From the NCBI GenBank assembly GCA_015066385.1, contig SVOJ01000008.1, positions 1 through 64,000 on the forward strand: a DNA stretch of 64,000 bases, read 5' to 3'. The notes under the pieces were generated by a model that saw only the letters and a program-made list of their open reading frames with translations, did no database searches and was not told the origin of the DNA. The translations under genes were made by a program, and so were the position numbers. Shown here piece by piece: positions 7,714-17,269 of this stretch; the stretch's first letter is position 1; every line of letters begins with the position of its first letter. The stretch is from Oscillospiraceae bacterium (GTDB lineage: Bacteria > Bacillota > Clostridia > Oscillospirales > Acutalibacteraceae).

Positions 7714-9366
7714 TTATTTTAAAATATCCATGAACACAACGGTATTCAACAGGATGCTTTCTTCCAGCACAAGCGTTCCGCCTGTTACCGTCACGGTTTG
7801 TTCAACGGGAATAAGTTCTGCTTTTTCCGCATAGCCTGCTTTGAGTTCGTTGAAATAGATATCCCTTGCCCATTGTGCGGAAAGGGTCGTGGGATTGTCA
7901 AGCAGCGGATCTTCCGGCGACCATGCAAAACAATCGTCCGTGATGTTGTATTTTTCGCGGTCAACGAGCCATTCGTCAAAGTAATTGCAGTTGTCGTCAA
8001 TATAGTATCTGACAACGGAATACTCACCGTCAGGCAGATTGATTCGGAACTTCATGTCGGCTGTGCCCGTGACAGTTGTATCATTTCTGAAACTGTATGC
8101 CATAATGCGGATATTGCCGCTTTCGGCATCCACAGCCGCCAGTGCTTTGGCTTCACTGCCGATGGGAAGTTTCATTTCTTTGCCGCCGTCCACATCGATT
8201 CTTTGCATACCCTCAAAGCCTGCAAATAATTTTGCTACATGGTAACTGACCGTCGGATTGCCGTTCAGAAGACCGTCGGAAAGATAATACCAGGACGAGA
8301 AATAGGAAAGACCGCTGTCAACGGCTTGCAACCACAGCCTTGCATCGTAAGCTGCCTGCCATGTGTAGCCGGTGGTTCTGCTGAGCAGTTGGTCTGTGTC
8401 TCTTCCCGCTTTATCGCCGACAAGAATTCTGCCTTCGTCAATGCCGTAGAACAGGTTGGTAAGTCCTTTGCTTTCGGCATAATTTTTAAGGTGTGCAACC
8501 GTTTCGGGCAGGGAAAAGCCTTCGGTGAATTGTCCGGGTTTGCTGTCATAGAACGATGCGGTCAGGAAATTGACCTTACTGCCCGTTTTGCCGTTTGCAT
8601 AGTTTGTGCCGTCAACCAGATGGTCGATGAAAATGCGTTCGTCCCACAGTCCTTCCGTAACGGTCATGGAGTGTGCACCCACGCACACATCTTCGCCGAT
8701 AACATCAATCAGAGCCTGCACCGTGTAGTCATACAGCTTGCAGAATTCAATTGCCGTTTCGTCCGGATTTTCGTTTGCGGTTTTGAACCAGTCTGCATTT
8801 TCATATTCGGTCATCACACCGAATCGCCATGTGCGCAGTTCTTCTTTGCCGAATCGGTCAACCAATGCTTGTGCCAGTGCCGCAATGTAGTTGTAATATA
8901 CATTATAGTCATCCGGCGGATATACATTCACTTCAAAATTGCCGATAGCGTAATCTTTTGAATATTTCATCGGCACATTGCCGAGTTTCAGGTGCGGTTT
9001 TGCACCGAGTTGCAGAATCCCCGCACAGTTGTCAATAAGACGGGAAAAATCATAGTCATCCAAAACGGATGTGTCATAAGGATCTTTGAACAGATCGCGC
9101 TGTGCATTGCCGCCCGAGCACTGCATCAGTTGCACATATCTGACAAAGTCAAAGATGTCATTTGTTTCATTGTTTTCGGCACCGATGAAAGAAGTGCCCA
9201 TTTCCCACACATTCACACTCTGCATGAGATTTTCCATTTCTTCCCTCTCAACAGCAGTATCAATATTGAACTCGACTTCAATATCATTGATAAGCGATTG
9301 CAGGCAGGGGAAGACCATCAGAAAAAACGAAACGATGGCAGAAACGGCTTTGATGATGAATTTCAT
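7714..9366 (-). CDS. exported or membrane-anchored GH39-like (clan GH-A) glycosidase
   Basis: The 550-residue protein starts with a hydrophobic signal or anchor (residues 1-25). The next ~350 residues look like a clan GH-A TIM barrel related to family 39 beta-xylosidases/iduronidases. WRFGVMTEYENADWF fits the acid/base strand, where GH39 has W.FE.WNE.N, and YGIDEGRIL fits the nucleophile strand. A C-terminal beta-sandwich (NIRIMAYSFRNDT onward) matches the family layout. The acid/base motif is divergent, so the specificity and even the family number are uncertain. The start follows AGGAGG. Confidence 0.6.
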   Translation of the reverse strand: MKFIIKAVSAIVSFFLMVFPCLQSLINDIEVEFNIDTAVEREEMENLMQSVNVWEMGTSFIGAENNETNDIFDFVRYVQLMQCSGGNAQRDLFKDPYDTSVLDDYDFSRLIDNCAGILQLGAKPHLKLGNVPMKYSKDYAIGNFEVNVYPPDDYNVYYNYIAALAQALVDRFGKEELRTWRFGVMTEYENADWFKTANENPDETAIEFCKLYDYTVQALIDVIGEDVCVGAHSMTVTEGLWDERIFIDHLVDGTNYANGKTGSKVNFLTASFYDSKPGQFTEGFSLPETVAHLKNYAESKGLTNLFYGIDEGRILVGDKAGRDTDQLLSRTTGYTWQAAYDARLWLQAVDSGLSYFSSWYYLSDGLLNGNPTVSYHVAKLFAGFEGMQRIDVDGGKEMKLPIGSEAKALAAVDAESGNIRIMAYSFRNDTTVTGTADMKFRINLPDGEYSVVRYYIDDNCNYFDEWLVDREKYNITDDCFAWSPEDPLLDNPTTLSAQWARDIYFNELKAGYAEKAELIPVEQTVTVTGGTLVLEESILLNTVVFMDILK

Positions 9367-9408
9367 TTTTTATTTCCTCCTGTAAATAATTTGTAAAACA
9401 AAAATGAA

Positions 9409-9439
9409 AAAAGAGGCCGTTTTTTCAACAGCCCCTTTT
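9409..9439 (-). terminator. terminator of the gltX-glnS operon
   Basis: On the minus strand AAAAGGGGC pairs with GCCTCTTTT (one G-U pair) and the T run continues, just after the stop codon at 9448. Confidence 0.7.
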
Positions 9440-9447
9440 ATTAAGAT

Positions 9448-10182
9448 TTAACCGGACAGTTTGCCTGTGTTTTCATTCTTGATGCTCATGTTGAAAACGA
9501 TTGCAAGCAGAATGACAGCACCGAAAGCAAGCAACACACCCGTGGTTGCAAAGCTGATTTCAAGGGACTTGAAAGAAACAAGAGAATTTGCAAGACCCGA
9601 AAGATTCAGCCCCAGGGATTCACTGAGTGCATCCGAAAGAGTGGACAAGGCACCCGACAGGTCAACCGTTGTGCCGTCTGCCGTGGTGGTTGTGCCCGGA
9701 GTAACTTTGGAGAGCAAGGTCGAAACATTGATTGTACCGTTGATAAAGGGCAGAGCAAACTTGTCAAAGAATTTGCTCATCAGCACCGTAGACAGCATAC
9801 CGCCTGCGGCAAAGCCTGCAGTAAGCAGACGTTTTTCCGTAAAAATGCCGAAAATGACGATCAACAGCATAAACACAAGAATCAGCGCGAGCATGGCAAT
9901 GGACACATACAGCCAGTTGATGGAGGGAATCAAATCTTTCAGCGAGCCGCCCTCGTTGTTTGCGGAATACTGTTTGAACAGTTCAATATAACTTGCAAGC
10001 TGACTGTTTTCATCATTTGCAGCCTGTGCAAGGCGTACAACGGAGTTGTACTCATCAATCCCCAACGACTGGTTGGAAATCAGTGTGCCGCCGAGCGAAA
10101 TGCGAAGAATCGGCAGGAACAATAAAGCAAGAATGACACAAAGAGAAGCAAGCGGAATCAGGATCTTGGAAAGAGTTTTCAT
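9448..10182 (-). CDS. multi-pass membrane protein of unknown function
   Basis: The 244-residue protein has hydrophobic segments near residues 7-29, 90-113, 118-138 and 212-235. Two polar loops lie outside them; the second, between helices 3 and 4, is rich in Ser/Thr (TTTTADGTTVDLSGAL). I do not recognise the family. It starts 19 bp after the glnS stop on the same strand and is followed by a terminator, so it is probably the last gene of the gltX-glnS operon. That link may be only transcriptional. Confidence 0.7.
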   Translation of the reverse strand: MKTLSKILIPLASLCVILALLFLPILRISLGGTLISNQSLGIDEYNSVVRLAQAANDENSQLASYIELFKQYSANNEGGSLKDLIPSINWLYVSIAMLALILVFMLLIVIFGIFTEKRLLTAGFAAGGMLSTVLMSKFFDKFALPFINGTINVSTLLSKVTPGTTTTADGTTVDLSGALSTLSDALSESLGLNLSGLANSLVSFKSLEISFATTGVLLAFGAVILLAIVFNMSIKNENTGKLSG

Positions 10183-10201
10183 GTCGGTTTACTCCTTATT
10201 T

Positions 10202-11863
10202 TTATTTACCCCAGGAGGAGTTGAGTTGTACGGTACGGTTGAGCACGATATGGTCGGGGGTGCTGTCTTTGTCAACACAGAAATAGCCCTGACGCATGAA
10301 CTGGAACACATCGCCTTCTTTGATGTTTTTCAGGCCGCCTTCGAGTTTGCAACCCGTACGCACAATAAGGGAATCGGGATTGAGGTTGGTTGTGAAATCG
10401 CCGTTTGATTCGTCGGACGGATTTTCCGCATTGAACAGACGGTCATACAGGCGGATTTCTGCATCCACGCAATCATCGGCACTGACCCAGTGCAGTGTGC
10501 CCTTGACCTTGCGTCCGTCGGGGGATTCGCCGCCCTTGGAGGCCGGGTCATAGGTGCAGTGCACAACGGTCACGTTGCCGTTTTCGTCGGTTTCGTAGGA
10601 TTCACATTTTGCAAAATAAGCACCTTTCAGACGGACTTCGTTGCCGGGATACAGACGGAAATATTTCTTGGGCGGGTCAATCATGAAGTCGCCCTGTTCG
10701 ATGTAGATTTCACGGGAGAATGTGACTTCTCTGGTGCCCATTTCGGGGTGGTCGGGATGTATTTCCACCGTGATGGTTTCGGTTTTGCCTTCGGGGTAGT
10801 TGTCAATAACCACTTTCAGCGGTTCAATGACTGCCATGGCTCTGGGTGCGTTTGCGTTGAGAACATCACGCACGCAGGATTCGAGCAGACCGTAATCAAC
10901 CACGCTGTTTGCCTTGGAAACACCGATCTTGTCAACAAAGTTGCGGACTGCTTCTGCGGGGTATCCGCGTCTTCTCATGCCGCAAAGGGTTGCCATGCGG
11001 GGATCATCCCAACCGGTTACGATGTTGTCCTGCACAAGGCGCAGGCACTTTCTCTTGCTGGTCAGGCAGTAGTTGAGGTTGAGTCTTGCAAACTCGATCT
11101 GTCTGGGCGGTTCTTCAAAACCGATCTCGTTGATGAACCAGTCATACAGCGGACGATTGTTTTCAAATTCGAGTGTGCAAAGAGAATAGGTAACTCTTTC
11201 TCTTGCATCGGACAGCGGATGCACGAAGTCATACATCGGATATACACACCACTTGTCGCCTGTCTGGTGGTGGCTTACATGCATAATGCGGTAAATAACG
11301 GGGTCACGCATGACGATGTTGGGCGAAGCCATGTCAATTTTCGCACGCAGCACACGGCTACCGTCGGGGAATTCGCCTGCGGTCATGCGGCGGAACAGGT
11401 CGAGGTTTTCTTCCACGGAACGGTCACGGTAGGGGCTGTTCTTGCCGGGTTCTTTGAGGGTTCCTCTGTATTCACGCATTTCTTCGGGTGTCAGGTCGCA
11501 CACGAACGCCTTGCCTTTTTCAATCAGCTTGATGGCACATTCGTAAACGAAATCGAAGTAGTCCGATGCATAATACACATTGTTCCACTTGTAGCCGAGC
11601 CATTCAATGTCGGCTTTGATGGCTTCCACATATTCCACATCTTCCTTGGACGGGTTGGAGTCATCTAAACGCAGGTTGCATTCGCCGCCGTATTTTTCGG
11701 CTGTGGAAAAGTCAATGCAGATGGCTTTGGCATGGCCGATATGCAGGTAACCGTTGGGTTCGGGTGGAAAACGGGTCTGCACACGGGTATTCTTGCCCGA
11801 AGCTAATTCTTCGTCAATAATGTCGTGTATAAAATTGGAATTGGATTTTACGATTTCTTCCAT
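10202..11863 (-). CDS. glnS: glutaminyl-tRNA synthetase
   Basis: The 553-residue class I synthetase attaches Gln to tRNA-Gln. The HIGH motif is [14 protein letters not shown] near residue 35, and the KMSKS equivalent is LTSKRK near residue 270. The GlnRS-type LRLDDSNP and the two C-terminal beta-barrel anticodon domains are present, and its length matches bacterial GlnRS. It lies 15 bp after gltX. Many Clostridia make Gln-tRNA only by the GatCAB amidation route, so a direct GlnRS suggests an acquired gene and predicts a discriminating GluRS next door. Confidence 0.95.
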   Translation of the reverse strand: MEEIVKSNSNFIHDIIDEELASGKNTRVQTRFPPEPNGYLHIGHAKAICIDFSTAEKYGGECNLRLDDSNPSKEDVEYVEAIKADIEWLGYKWNNVYYASDYFDFVYECAIKLIEKGKAFVCDLTPEEMREYRGTLKEPGKNSPYRDRSVEENLDLFRRMTAGEFPDGSRVLRAKIDMASPNIVMRDPVIYRIMHVSHHQTGDKWCVYPMYDFVHPLSDARERVTYSLCTLEFENNRPLYDWFINEIGFEEPPRQIEFARLNLNYCLTSKRKCLRLVQDNIVTGWDDPRMATLCGMRRRGYPAEAVRNFVDKIGVSKANSVVDYGLLESCVRDVLNANAPRAMAVIEPLKVVIDNYPEGKTETITVEIHPDHPEMGTREVTFSREIYIEQGDFMIDPPKKYFRLYPGNEVRLKGAYFAKCESYETDENGNVTVVHCTYDPASKGGESPDGRKVKGTLHWVSADDCVDAEIRLYDRLFNAENPSDESNGDFTTNLNPDSLIVRTGCKLEGGLKNIKEGDVFQFMRQGYFCVDKDSTPDHIVLNRTVQLNSSWGK

Positions 11864-11878
11864 TGCTTTTTTCCTCTC

Positions 11879-13537
11879 TTAAATGTTATTCAGAAATTCG
11901 AGCATACGGGCAAGCACTTTTTCTTTGCCGAGCAACTGCATGATGGTACAAAGGTCGGGGGTGTTCATTCTGCCTGTTACGGCAAGACGGATCACGCCCG
12001 ATACATCGCCGACATGACCCTTGAAGGCATCGGGATTTTTCTTGTATTCTTTGACGTTCGGGGTGAAACCGAGCGGTTCGCAGAGGTCTTTGATCTTGTT
12101 GAACCAGACATCCTTTTCGTCTGCCGCATCATACACTGCCATGTAGGCGTTGAGAATCGCTTTTGCATCTTCTGCGGTGATATTTGCAGGCAGGTCATAG
12201 CAGGGAACAAACAGGCTGTCGAAGAAGTAGGAGAAGAAATCCTTGACTTCGTCCCACTTTGCAATGTCCTTACGGGGTTTCGGATTTTCACGGTCGATGT
12301 TGATGATGGCTTTTGCAAAATCGGCATCGGCGGTGAACAGGTCATAAAGTTCGGTGTCAAATTCCTTTGCCCATTCGGTCACACGGTCGTAAACAGTGTC
12401 CGCGGTCATGACGGAAATAACGCCTTTGCTGATGTCGGTGAGTTTGACAAGGTCAAACAGACAACCCGAAACGCTCATCTTTTTCAGATTGAACGGATAA
12501 TTGTTTACATCCTCTTTCGGGTTGGCTCTGCGCCAGTCTTCAAAACCGGAGTTGAGCAATGTGAGCAGATATTCCACAACGCTTTCCTTGGGAAAACCGT
12601 TTTCAACAAAGTAACTGACGGCGGCTTCGGGATCTTTACGCTTTGAAAGCTTTCTCTTGGTTCCGTCTTCTTCGTCAATTTTCATCACCTGTGCGGTGTG
12701 GCAGTATTTGGGCATCTTGTAGCCGCAGGCACGGAACAGTGCAATGTGGGTGGGAACGGAGGAAATCCATTCTTCACCGCGCACAACGTGGGTGGTGCGC
12801 ATGAAGTGGTCATCACAAGCATGTGCAAAGTGGTAGGTCGGCACACCGTCGGTTTTCAGCAGCACTTCGTCACGCAGGTTTTCGGGCAGTTCAATTTTGC
12901 CTTTTATCATATCGTCAAAACTGACTCTGCCGTCTTCTTTGCCGAGGGAACGAAGACGAAGCATCCAACTTTTGCCGTCTTTGATATTCTGTTCAATTTC
13001 TTCGTAAGTCAATTCACGGCACTTTGCCCATTTGCCGAAATAACCCGTGATCTGTGCACCTTCGGCTTCCTGCCGTTCTTTCATGTCTGCGATGTCTTCG
13101 GGAGAACAGAAACAGGGATAGGCAAAACCCTTTTGTACAAGGCTTTTTGCCACGGTGTGGTAAATTTCAACACGTTGACTCTGTGTGTAGGGGCCGTATG
13201 CACCCTGTTCGGTGCCTTCGCCCGTTGCACCTTCGTCAAAGTTGACACCGAATGCCGTGCATCCGTCCACAATGGCTTTCACACCGTTGACAACTTCACG
13301 TTTCTTGTCCGTGTCTTCAATACGAAGCATGGCGACACCGCCGGTCTGATGTGCAACAAAACAGTCTGTGATTGCCTGGAACAGACCGCCGATGTGCATA
13401 TAGCCTGTCGGTGAAGGGGCAAAACGGGTCACTCTTGCACCCTCAGGCAGATTTCTCGGCGGATAAATCGCTTCAAAATCGTCGGGTGTCTTTGTGACAT
13501 CGGGAAACAGCAGGGCTGCTAATTTTTCGTAATCCAT
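11879..13537 (-). CDS. gltX: glutamyl-tRNA synthetase
   Basis: The 552-residue class I synthetase charges tRNA-Glu. The HIGH motif is FAPSPTGYMHIGG at about residues 39-51. KMSKS appears as KRKLSKRKDP near residue 255, and LRIEDTDKKR is also typical. It is longer than common bacterial GltX (about 470-490). The N-terminal 30 residues before the Rossmann fold and the insert LLNSGFEDWRRANP are features of the longer subfamily often paired with GlnRS. It is the first gene of the operon and starts after GAGAGG. Confidence 0.93.
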   Translation of the reverse strand: MDYEKLAALLFPDVTKTPDDFEAIYPPRNLPEGARVTRFAPSPTGYMHIGGLFQAITDCFVAHQTGGVAMLRIEDTDKKREVVNGVKAIVDGCTAFGVNFDEGATGEGTEQGAYGPYTQSQRVEIYHTVAKSLVQKGFAYPCFCSPEDIADMKERQEAEGAQITGYFGKWAKCRELTYEEIEQNIKDGKSWMLRLRSLGKEDGRVSFDDMIKGKIELPENLRDEVLLKTDGVPTYHFAHACDDHFMRTTHVVRGEEWISSVPTHIALFRACGYKMPKYCHTAQVMKIDEEDGTKRKLSKRKDPEAAVSYFVENGFPKESVVEYLLTLLNSGFEDWRRANPKEDVNNYPFNLKKMSVSGCLFDLVKLTDISKGVISVMTADTVYDRVTEWAKEFDTELYDLFTADADFAKAIINIDRENPKPRKDIAKWDEVKDFFSYFFDSLFVPCYDLPANITAEDAKAILNAYMAVYDAADEKDVWFNKIKDLCEPLGFTPNVKEYKKNPDAFKGHVGDVSGVIRLAVTGRMNTPDLCTIMQLLGKEKVLARMLEFLNNI

Positions 13538-13696
13538 AACAATTAACCTCTCAATTTAAGAGAATATTACTCCATAATATAACTAATATAATACAAACAA
13601 AAGAAAAAGTAAAGCAGATTTTTCAAATTTTCCTTGCAACAAAATCGGTTTTGGTGTACTCTTATACATGAAAAATCTGTTTCGGGAGGAAATCCT

Positions 13697-14422
13697 ATGA
13701 AAAAAGTTCTGATCTTTGGTTTTATTTTTTGCTTGCTGATTGCCGCAACAGCCTGTGGAGATGCACAGCAGGATCCGACACAAGTTGTACCGGCGACGGA
13801 TGAGGTTTCAGCCTTGCTTCCGGGGGCTGATATTTTCTATGGTCTGATTGTTGCCGATATGGGGGATACTCTGCTTGTCACTGAAAATAAAACCAACGGT
13901 AAAACGGCAGGTCTTTATACCTTACCGGAAAAATATATGGATGAAACGCAGGATAAAAGCAAACTTGTTCCGGGAACATACATCACTTTGCACTACAACG
14001 GAACCGTCATTGAAACGTATCCCGCACGGTTTGAGTTGACCGAATCCTTCACTTGTGATGAAACCAAGGAAGATCTTGTCACGCCGATTCTGCGTTTTGT
14101 GCTTGCAAACGTACCTGATTCCGCACAGTGGCTTGCGCTCGATCTGACGGGAATTGCGGATTTGTCCGACGGTGAACGGGAAGCCGTTTGCTATCTTGCG
14201 GAAAACAAACTTGCGGACAAATGCGGCATTGTACGCTATGACCCGCAGCAGTTTACGGCAGAAGAACTGTTGACAGCCGAAAACAGCCCTGAAAACGGTG
14301 CGGTGCTTGCTGTAGACGGACAGTTAGAGAACGGAAAACTGACAGGTACCTGGCGTTTGACCGATACACAGCAGGTGACCGAAGGTGAATGGGAAACGGC
14401 AATTGTTTATTATTTGAATTAA
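13697..14422 (+). CDS. predicted lipoprotein of unknown function
   Basis: The ATG at 13697 is chosen over the upstream ORF-track start because GGGAGGA ends 6 bp before it and a lipoprotein signal follows directly. The signal is MKKVLIFGFIFCLLIAATAC, with the likely lipidated Cys at residue 20. The mature part is about 220 residues, acidic and without a recognisable motif. A first half with GDTLLVTENKTNGKTAGLYTL looks like a small beta-barrel that may bind a ligand. It stands alone between convergent and downstream genes. Confidence 0.7.
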   Translation: MKKVLIFGFIFCLLIAATACGDAQQDPTQVVPATDEVSALLPGADIFYGLIVADMGDTLLVTENKTNGKTAGLYTLPEKYMDETQDKSKLVPGTYITLHYNGTVIETYPARFELTESFTCDETKEDLVTPILRFVLANVPDSAQWLALDLTGIADLSDGEREAVCYLAENKLADKCGIVRYDPQQFTAEELLTAENSPENGAVLAVDGQLENGKLTGTWRLTDTQQVTEGEWETAIVYYLN

Positions 14423-14425
14423 GCA

Positions 14426-14454
14426 TTGCAAAAAGATAAAAATATTGTTATACT
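14426..14454 (+). promoter_or_regulatory. promoter of the HAD hydrolase gene
   Basis: TTGCAA and TATACT are 17 bp apart, about 33 bp upstream of the start codon at 14488. Confidence 0.55.
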
Positions 14455-14487
14455 CTTTTCAGAATTTGTAATATGAGGGGTATAGCC

Positions 14488-15336
14488 ATGCGTGAACTGC
14501 AACAAAAAGCCGCCGAAAATTTTTCCATTGAAGTCATCACACCGCCCACGGGCAGAACATTCAAAGCTGCTTTGTTTGATTTTGACGGTACATTGAGCCT
14601 GATTCGTGAGGGATGGCGTGAGGATATGATTCCCTATTTTTGCGAGGAACTTGCCAAAACACCCGGCGGGCAGAACGAAACGGCAGAAGAAATTTATGCC
14701 TGTGCTGCTGAATTTGTGGATGCACTGACGGGCAAGCAGACTATTTTTCAGTGCATGCAACTGGCGGAAGAAGTCAAAAAACGCGGCGGCACGCCCGAAG
14801 ACCCCATGGTATACAAAACCGAGTATCTGCGCCGTCTGATGGCTCGCATCGACAGCAAGCGCATTGCCCTCGGCAAGGGAGAAATCGACCCCGAAGAACA
14901 GCTTGTAATAGGCTCTTATGCCTTTTTGCAGGGCCTTCTTGACCGCAACATCGGCATTTACTGCGCAAGCGGAACCGACCAGCCGCAGGTGCGCGAAGAA
15001 GCAGGATTGTTAAAATTGCAGTCCTACTTCGGTGAACATATTTACGGTGCACTCGACGAACACGCCGAGCAGTGCTCCAAAGAAGTGGTGCTCAAAACCT
15101 TACTCGAAAAGAACGGCATCAAAGGGGAAGAACTTTTGTCTTTCGGTGACGGCCCCGTGGAAATCGAACTGGTTGCAAACTTGGGCGGTTATGCTGTTGC
15201 TGTCGCAACCGACGAGCAGAAAAAATACGGCGTCAACCCCGTCAAGCGCGAAAAGCTGCTTGCCGCGGGTGCAAGCGCGGTCGTCCCCGATTTTTCAAAA
15301 ACGGAAGAATTGCTCAACTTTTTATTCGGAGAATAA
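14488..15336 (+). CDS. HAD-superfamily hydrolase (phosphatase)
   Basis: About 282 residues. The ATG at 14488 has GAGGGG 7 bp upstream, unlike the ORF-track start at 14473. HAD motif I is LFDFDGTLS (nucleophile and acid Asp), motif II is YCASGTD, a Lys follows in the CSKEVVLKTLLEK region, and motif IV is FGDGPVEIE. A helical cap lies between motifs I and II. The arrangement fits a cytosolic small-molecule phosphatase of the phosphoglycolate or beta-phosphoglucomutase type. Substrate cannot be read from sequence. It is transcribed alone and followed by a terminator. Confidence 0.85.
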   Translation: MRELQQKAAENFSIEVITPPTGRTFKAALFDFDGTLSLIREGWREDMIPYFCEELAKTPGGQNETAEEIYACAAEFVDALTGKQTIFQCMQLAEEVKKRGGTPEDPMVYKTEYLRRLMARIDSKRIALGKGEIDPEEQLVIGSYAFLQGLLDRNIGIYCASGTDQPQVREEAGLLKLQSYFGEHIYGALDEHAEQCSKEVVLKTLLEKNGIKGEELLSFGDGPVEIELVANLGGYAVAVATDEQKKYGVNPVKREKLLAAGASAVVPDFSKTEELLNFLFGE

Positions 15337-15342
15337 GCTGAC

Positions 15343-15369
15343 AAAACGGTGCTTCTGCGCCGTTTTTTT
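15343..15369 (+). terminator. terminator after the HAD gene
   Basis: AAAACGGTGC, a TTCT loop and GCGCCGTTTT (one G-U pair) are followed by a long T run. Confidence 0.85.
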
Positions 15370-15384
15370 CTTTTTTGAAAATGT

Positions 15385-15415
15385 TGTAAGATTTTTCGAT
15401 TTCGACAGTCTTATA
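15385..15415 (+). promoter_or_regulatory. candidate ECF-type autoregulated promoter
   Basis: TGTAAGATTTTT and CAGTCTTATAG stand upstream of the sigma gene with spacing typical of ECF promoters. A similar arrangement, TGTGAGGTTTTTT and CAGATGTTTAAT, precedes the second sigma gene at 18562. Confidence 0.4.
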
Positions 15416-15434
15416 GGTGTAAGGAGGTGATGGA

Positions 15435-15938
15435 GTGACCGATTTTGAAAAACTGTATGAGGACTATTTCAATGATGTTTTTCTTTACATCCGACGACTT
15501 TCGGGCAATGAGCACATCGCGGAAGAAATTACAAGCGACACCTTTTTCAAGGCCATGCATTCCGTGGATCACTTCCGCGGTGAATGTGATATCCGTGTCT
15601 GGCTGTGTCAGATCGCCAAAAACTGTTATTTTTCTTATCTGAAAAAACAGAAGAAGGTGCAGAGCCTGCAGGACAGTGAGCTTCTGATCCTGCCCGATCT
15701 TTCGGACACGGCAGAGGAACAGCTTCTGCGTGCGGATGAAGCTGAGCGCATACGCAAAATTCTGCATGAAATTGACGAGCCTTACAAGGAAGTGTTCATG
15801 TGGCGTGTGTTTGCGGATATGAGCTTCAAGCAGATCGGCCAGATTTTTGCCAAAAGCGAAAACTGGGCTTGTGTCACCTATCACCGTGCAAGAAAACAAA
15901 TCAGAGAACGATTGGAGGGAACGGAAAATGAAAACTGA
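15435..15938 (+). CDS. ECF-family RNA polymerase sigma factor
   Basis: The 167-residue protein has region 2 (YFNDVFLYIRRLSGNEHIAEEITSDTFFKAM, with the RVWLCQIAKNCYFSYLKK part that melts the -10) and region 4 (FMWRVFADMSFKQIGQIFAKSENWACVTYHRARKQI, a helix-turn-helix for the -35). The start is a GTG behind AAGGAGGTGAT. Its 3' end overlaps the next gene by 11 bp, the usual coupling between an ECF sigma factor and its anti-sigma factor. The predicted target promoters include its own. Confidence 0.93.
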   Translation: MTDFEKLYEDYFNDVFLYIRRLSGNEHIAEEITSDTFFKAMHSVDHFRGECDIRVWLCQIAKNCYFSYLKKQKKVQSLQDSELLILPDLSDTAEEQLLRADEAERIRKILHEIDEPYKEVFMWRVFADMSFKQIGQIFAKSENWACVTYHRARKQIRERLEGTENEN

Positions 15939-16476
15939 TTGCTGTGTTATACGTGATCTTCTGCCGCTGTTTGCCGAAGACCTTGTAAGCGACGAAACGG
16001 CAGATGTCATTCGTCTGCATTTGCATGAATGTCCCGATTGCAATGCGGAATACGAGCAGATGCAAAAAGAGGAGTCCGATCGCACAAGGGCAGTCAACAA
16101 GCCTGCCGACAGCGAAATAAAACCGTTTAAAAAAATAATGAAAAAAGCCAACCGCACCCTTTCCGCCATGTGCTTTGCCTTAACGGTGATGCTGTTGTTT
16201 CTGGGGGTTGTCAAGAGTGACGGTGCAAATGCAATGCTGATGTACAATGCAGTCATCATGCCTGTTTGCGGTGTCTGCGGTTATGTTGCGTTCCGCATGA
16301 AGGCGGTCATTGTGTTGCCGCTTCTCCTGTTGCTGACGGACGGTCTTGCTTATGCTTTTGATGTTCTGCCTGAGACGGTGAACATGATTCTGTGGTTAAG
16401 CGGCATTTATTGCATATTTATTCTTGCAGGCATTCTGATCGCGGCACTCTTTCATTATGCGCTGAGAAAGGAGTAA
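15928..16476 (+). CDS. zinc-finger membrane anti-sigma factor
   Basis: About 182 residues. The ATG at 15928 has GGAGGGA 7 bp upstream and gives the coupled overlap with the sigma gene; the longer ORF-track version lies inside the sigma gene. The cytosolic N-terminus has the zf-HC2 motif in HLHECPDC (H-x3-C-x2-C as in ZAS anti-sigma factors). It is followed by hydrophobic helices near residues 75-93, 98-115, 120-137 and 150-175. It should hold the ECF factor at the membrane until a signal arrives. The last ~47 codons are duplicated downstream at 17266-17683. Confidence 0.85.
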   Translation: MKTDCCVIRDLLPLFAEDLVSDETADVIRLHLHECPDCNAEYEQMQKEESDRTRAVNKPADSEIKPFKKIMKKANRTLSAMCFALTVMLLFLGVVKSDGANAMLMYNAVIMPVCGVCGYVAFRMKAVIVLPLLLLLTDGLAYAFDVLPETVNMILWLSGIYCIFILAGILIAALFHYALRKE

Positions 16477-16480
16477 GAAA

Positions 16481-17269
16481 ATGAAAAAGAAAATACTGAA
16501 AATACTTGCGTTTGTTCTTGCCCTGTGTTTGCTTGGCGGAGTCTGTTTTATTGCAAACGGTCTTGTCGGCAATCCTGTTTCAAAAGCACTTGCCAAAAAA
16601 AGTGCGCAGACGTATCTTGCGCAGCATCATGAGGGTGAGAATTATGAAATTGTGAGCAATAATTATGATTTCAAAATCGGTGCTTATTATATCAAAGCCG
16701 CCGTCGCGGACAGCCTTGACAAGAACTTTGTGCTGTATGCCGATTTCTTCGGCAACATTTCTCACACAACATACGAAAATGATATCCTGCTGCACGGTAA
16801 CACGGTAGAGCGTCTGAGCAGGGAGTATATGCTGTCCTTTGAGCCGCTGTTTCAGAATGCAGAGTTTCTTCCTTTTTATACGCATTTGGGATTTGCAGAG
16901 CTGGAGTTTGCCAATGCTTACAATACACAAAATGCTCATTCTGCATTCCGTCAGGAAGACCTGCAGGCAGATGAAAATTATGATCTGCGTGAAATGGGGG
17001 CAACAACAGGACATCTTTATCTGAACGTGCATGACGAGACGGTATCGGTTGAACGCCTGAGCGAGATTCTGTTGGCAGTGAAGAAGGCAGCCGACGATAG
17101 GGGACTCACGTTTTATGATGTTGACTGTTCTCTGAATCTTCCGTTTGATGAACAGGGTTATGCTCCGGATTCAGACGGCGTGGCTGTGTATGCATTTTTG
17201 TACAGCGATATATATGAGGAAGGCATGATTGAGCGGGTTCGCATTGCAAGTGAACATGCGTATGACTGA
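16481..17269 (+). CDS. YfjL-like membrane-anchored protein, copy 1
   Basis: The 262-residue protein has an N-terminal hydrophobic anchor or signal (residues 5-27) and then NPVSKALAKKSAQTYLAQHH, a hallmark of the YfjL-like family of Firmicutes, which has no known function. It starts 4 bp after the anti-sigma stop in the same operon, with GAAAGGAG in that gene's tail as ribosome site, so it may be part of the envelope-stress module. It is a paralogue of 17688-18458: the first 45 residues are nearly identical and the rest has diverged strongly. Confidence 0.75.
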   Translation: MKKKILKILAFVLALCLLGGVCFIANGLVGNPVSKALAKKSAQTYLAQHHEGENYEIVSNNYDFKIGAYYIKAAVADSLDKNFVLYADFFGNISHTTYENDILLHGNTVERLSREYMLSFEPLFQNAEFLPFYTHLGFAELEFANAYNTQNAHSAFRQEDLQADENYDLREMGATTGHLYLNVHDETVSVERLSEILLAVKKAADDRGLTFYDVDCSLNLPFDEQGYAPDSDGVAVYAFLYSDIYEEGMIERVRIASEHAYD

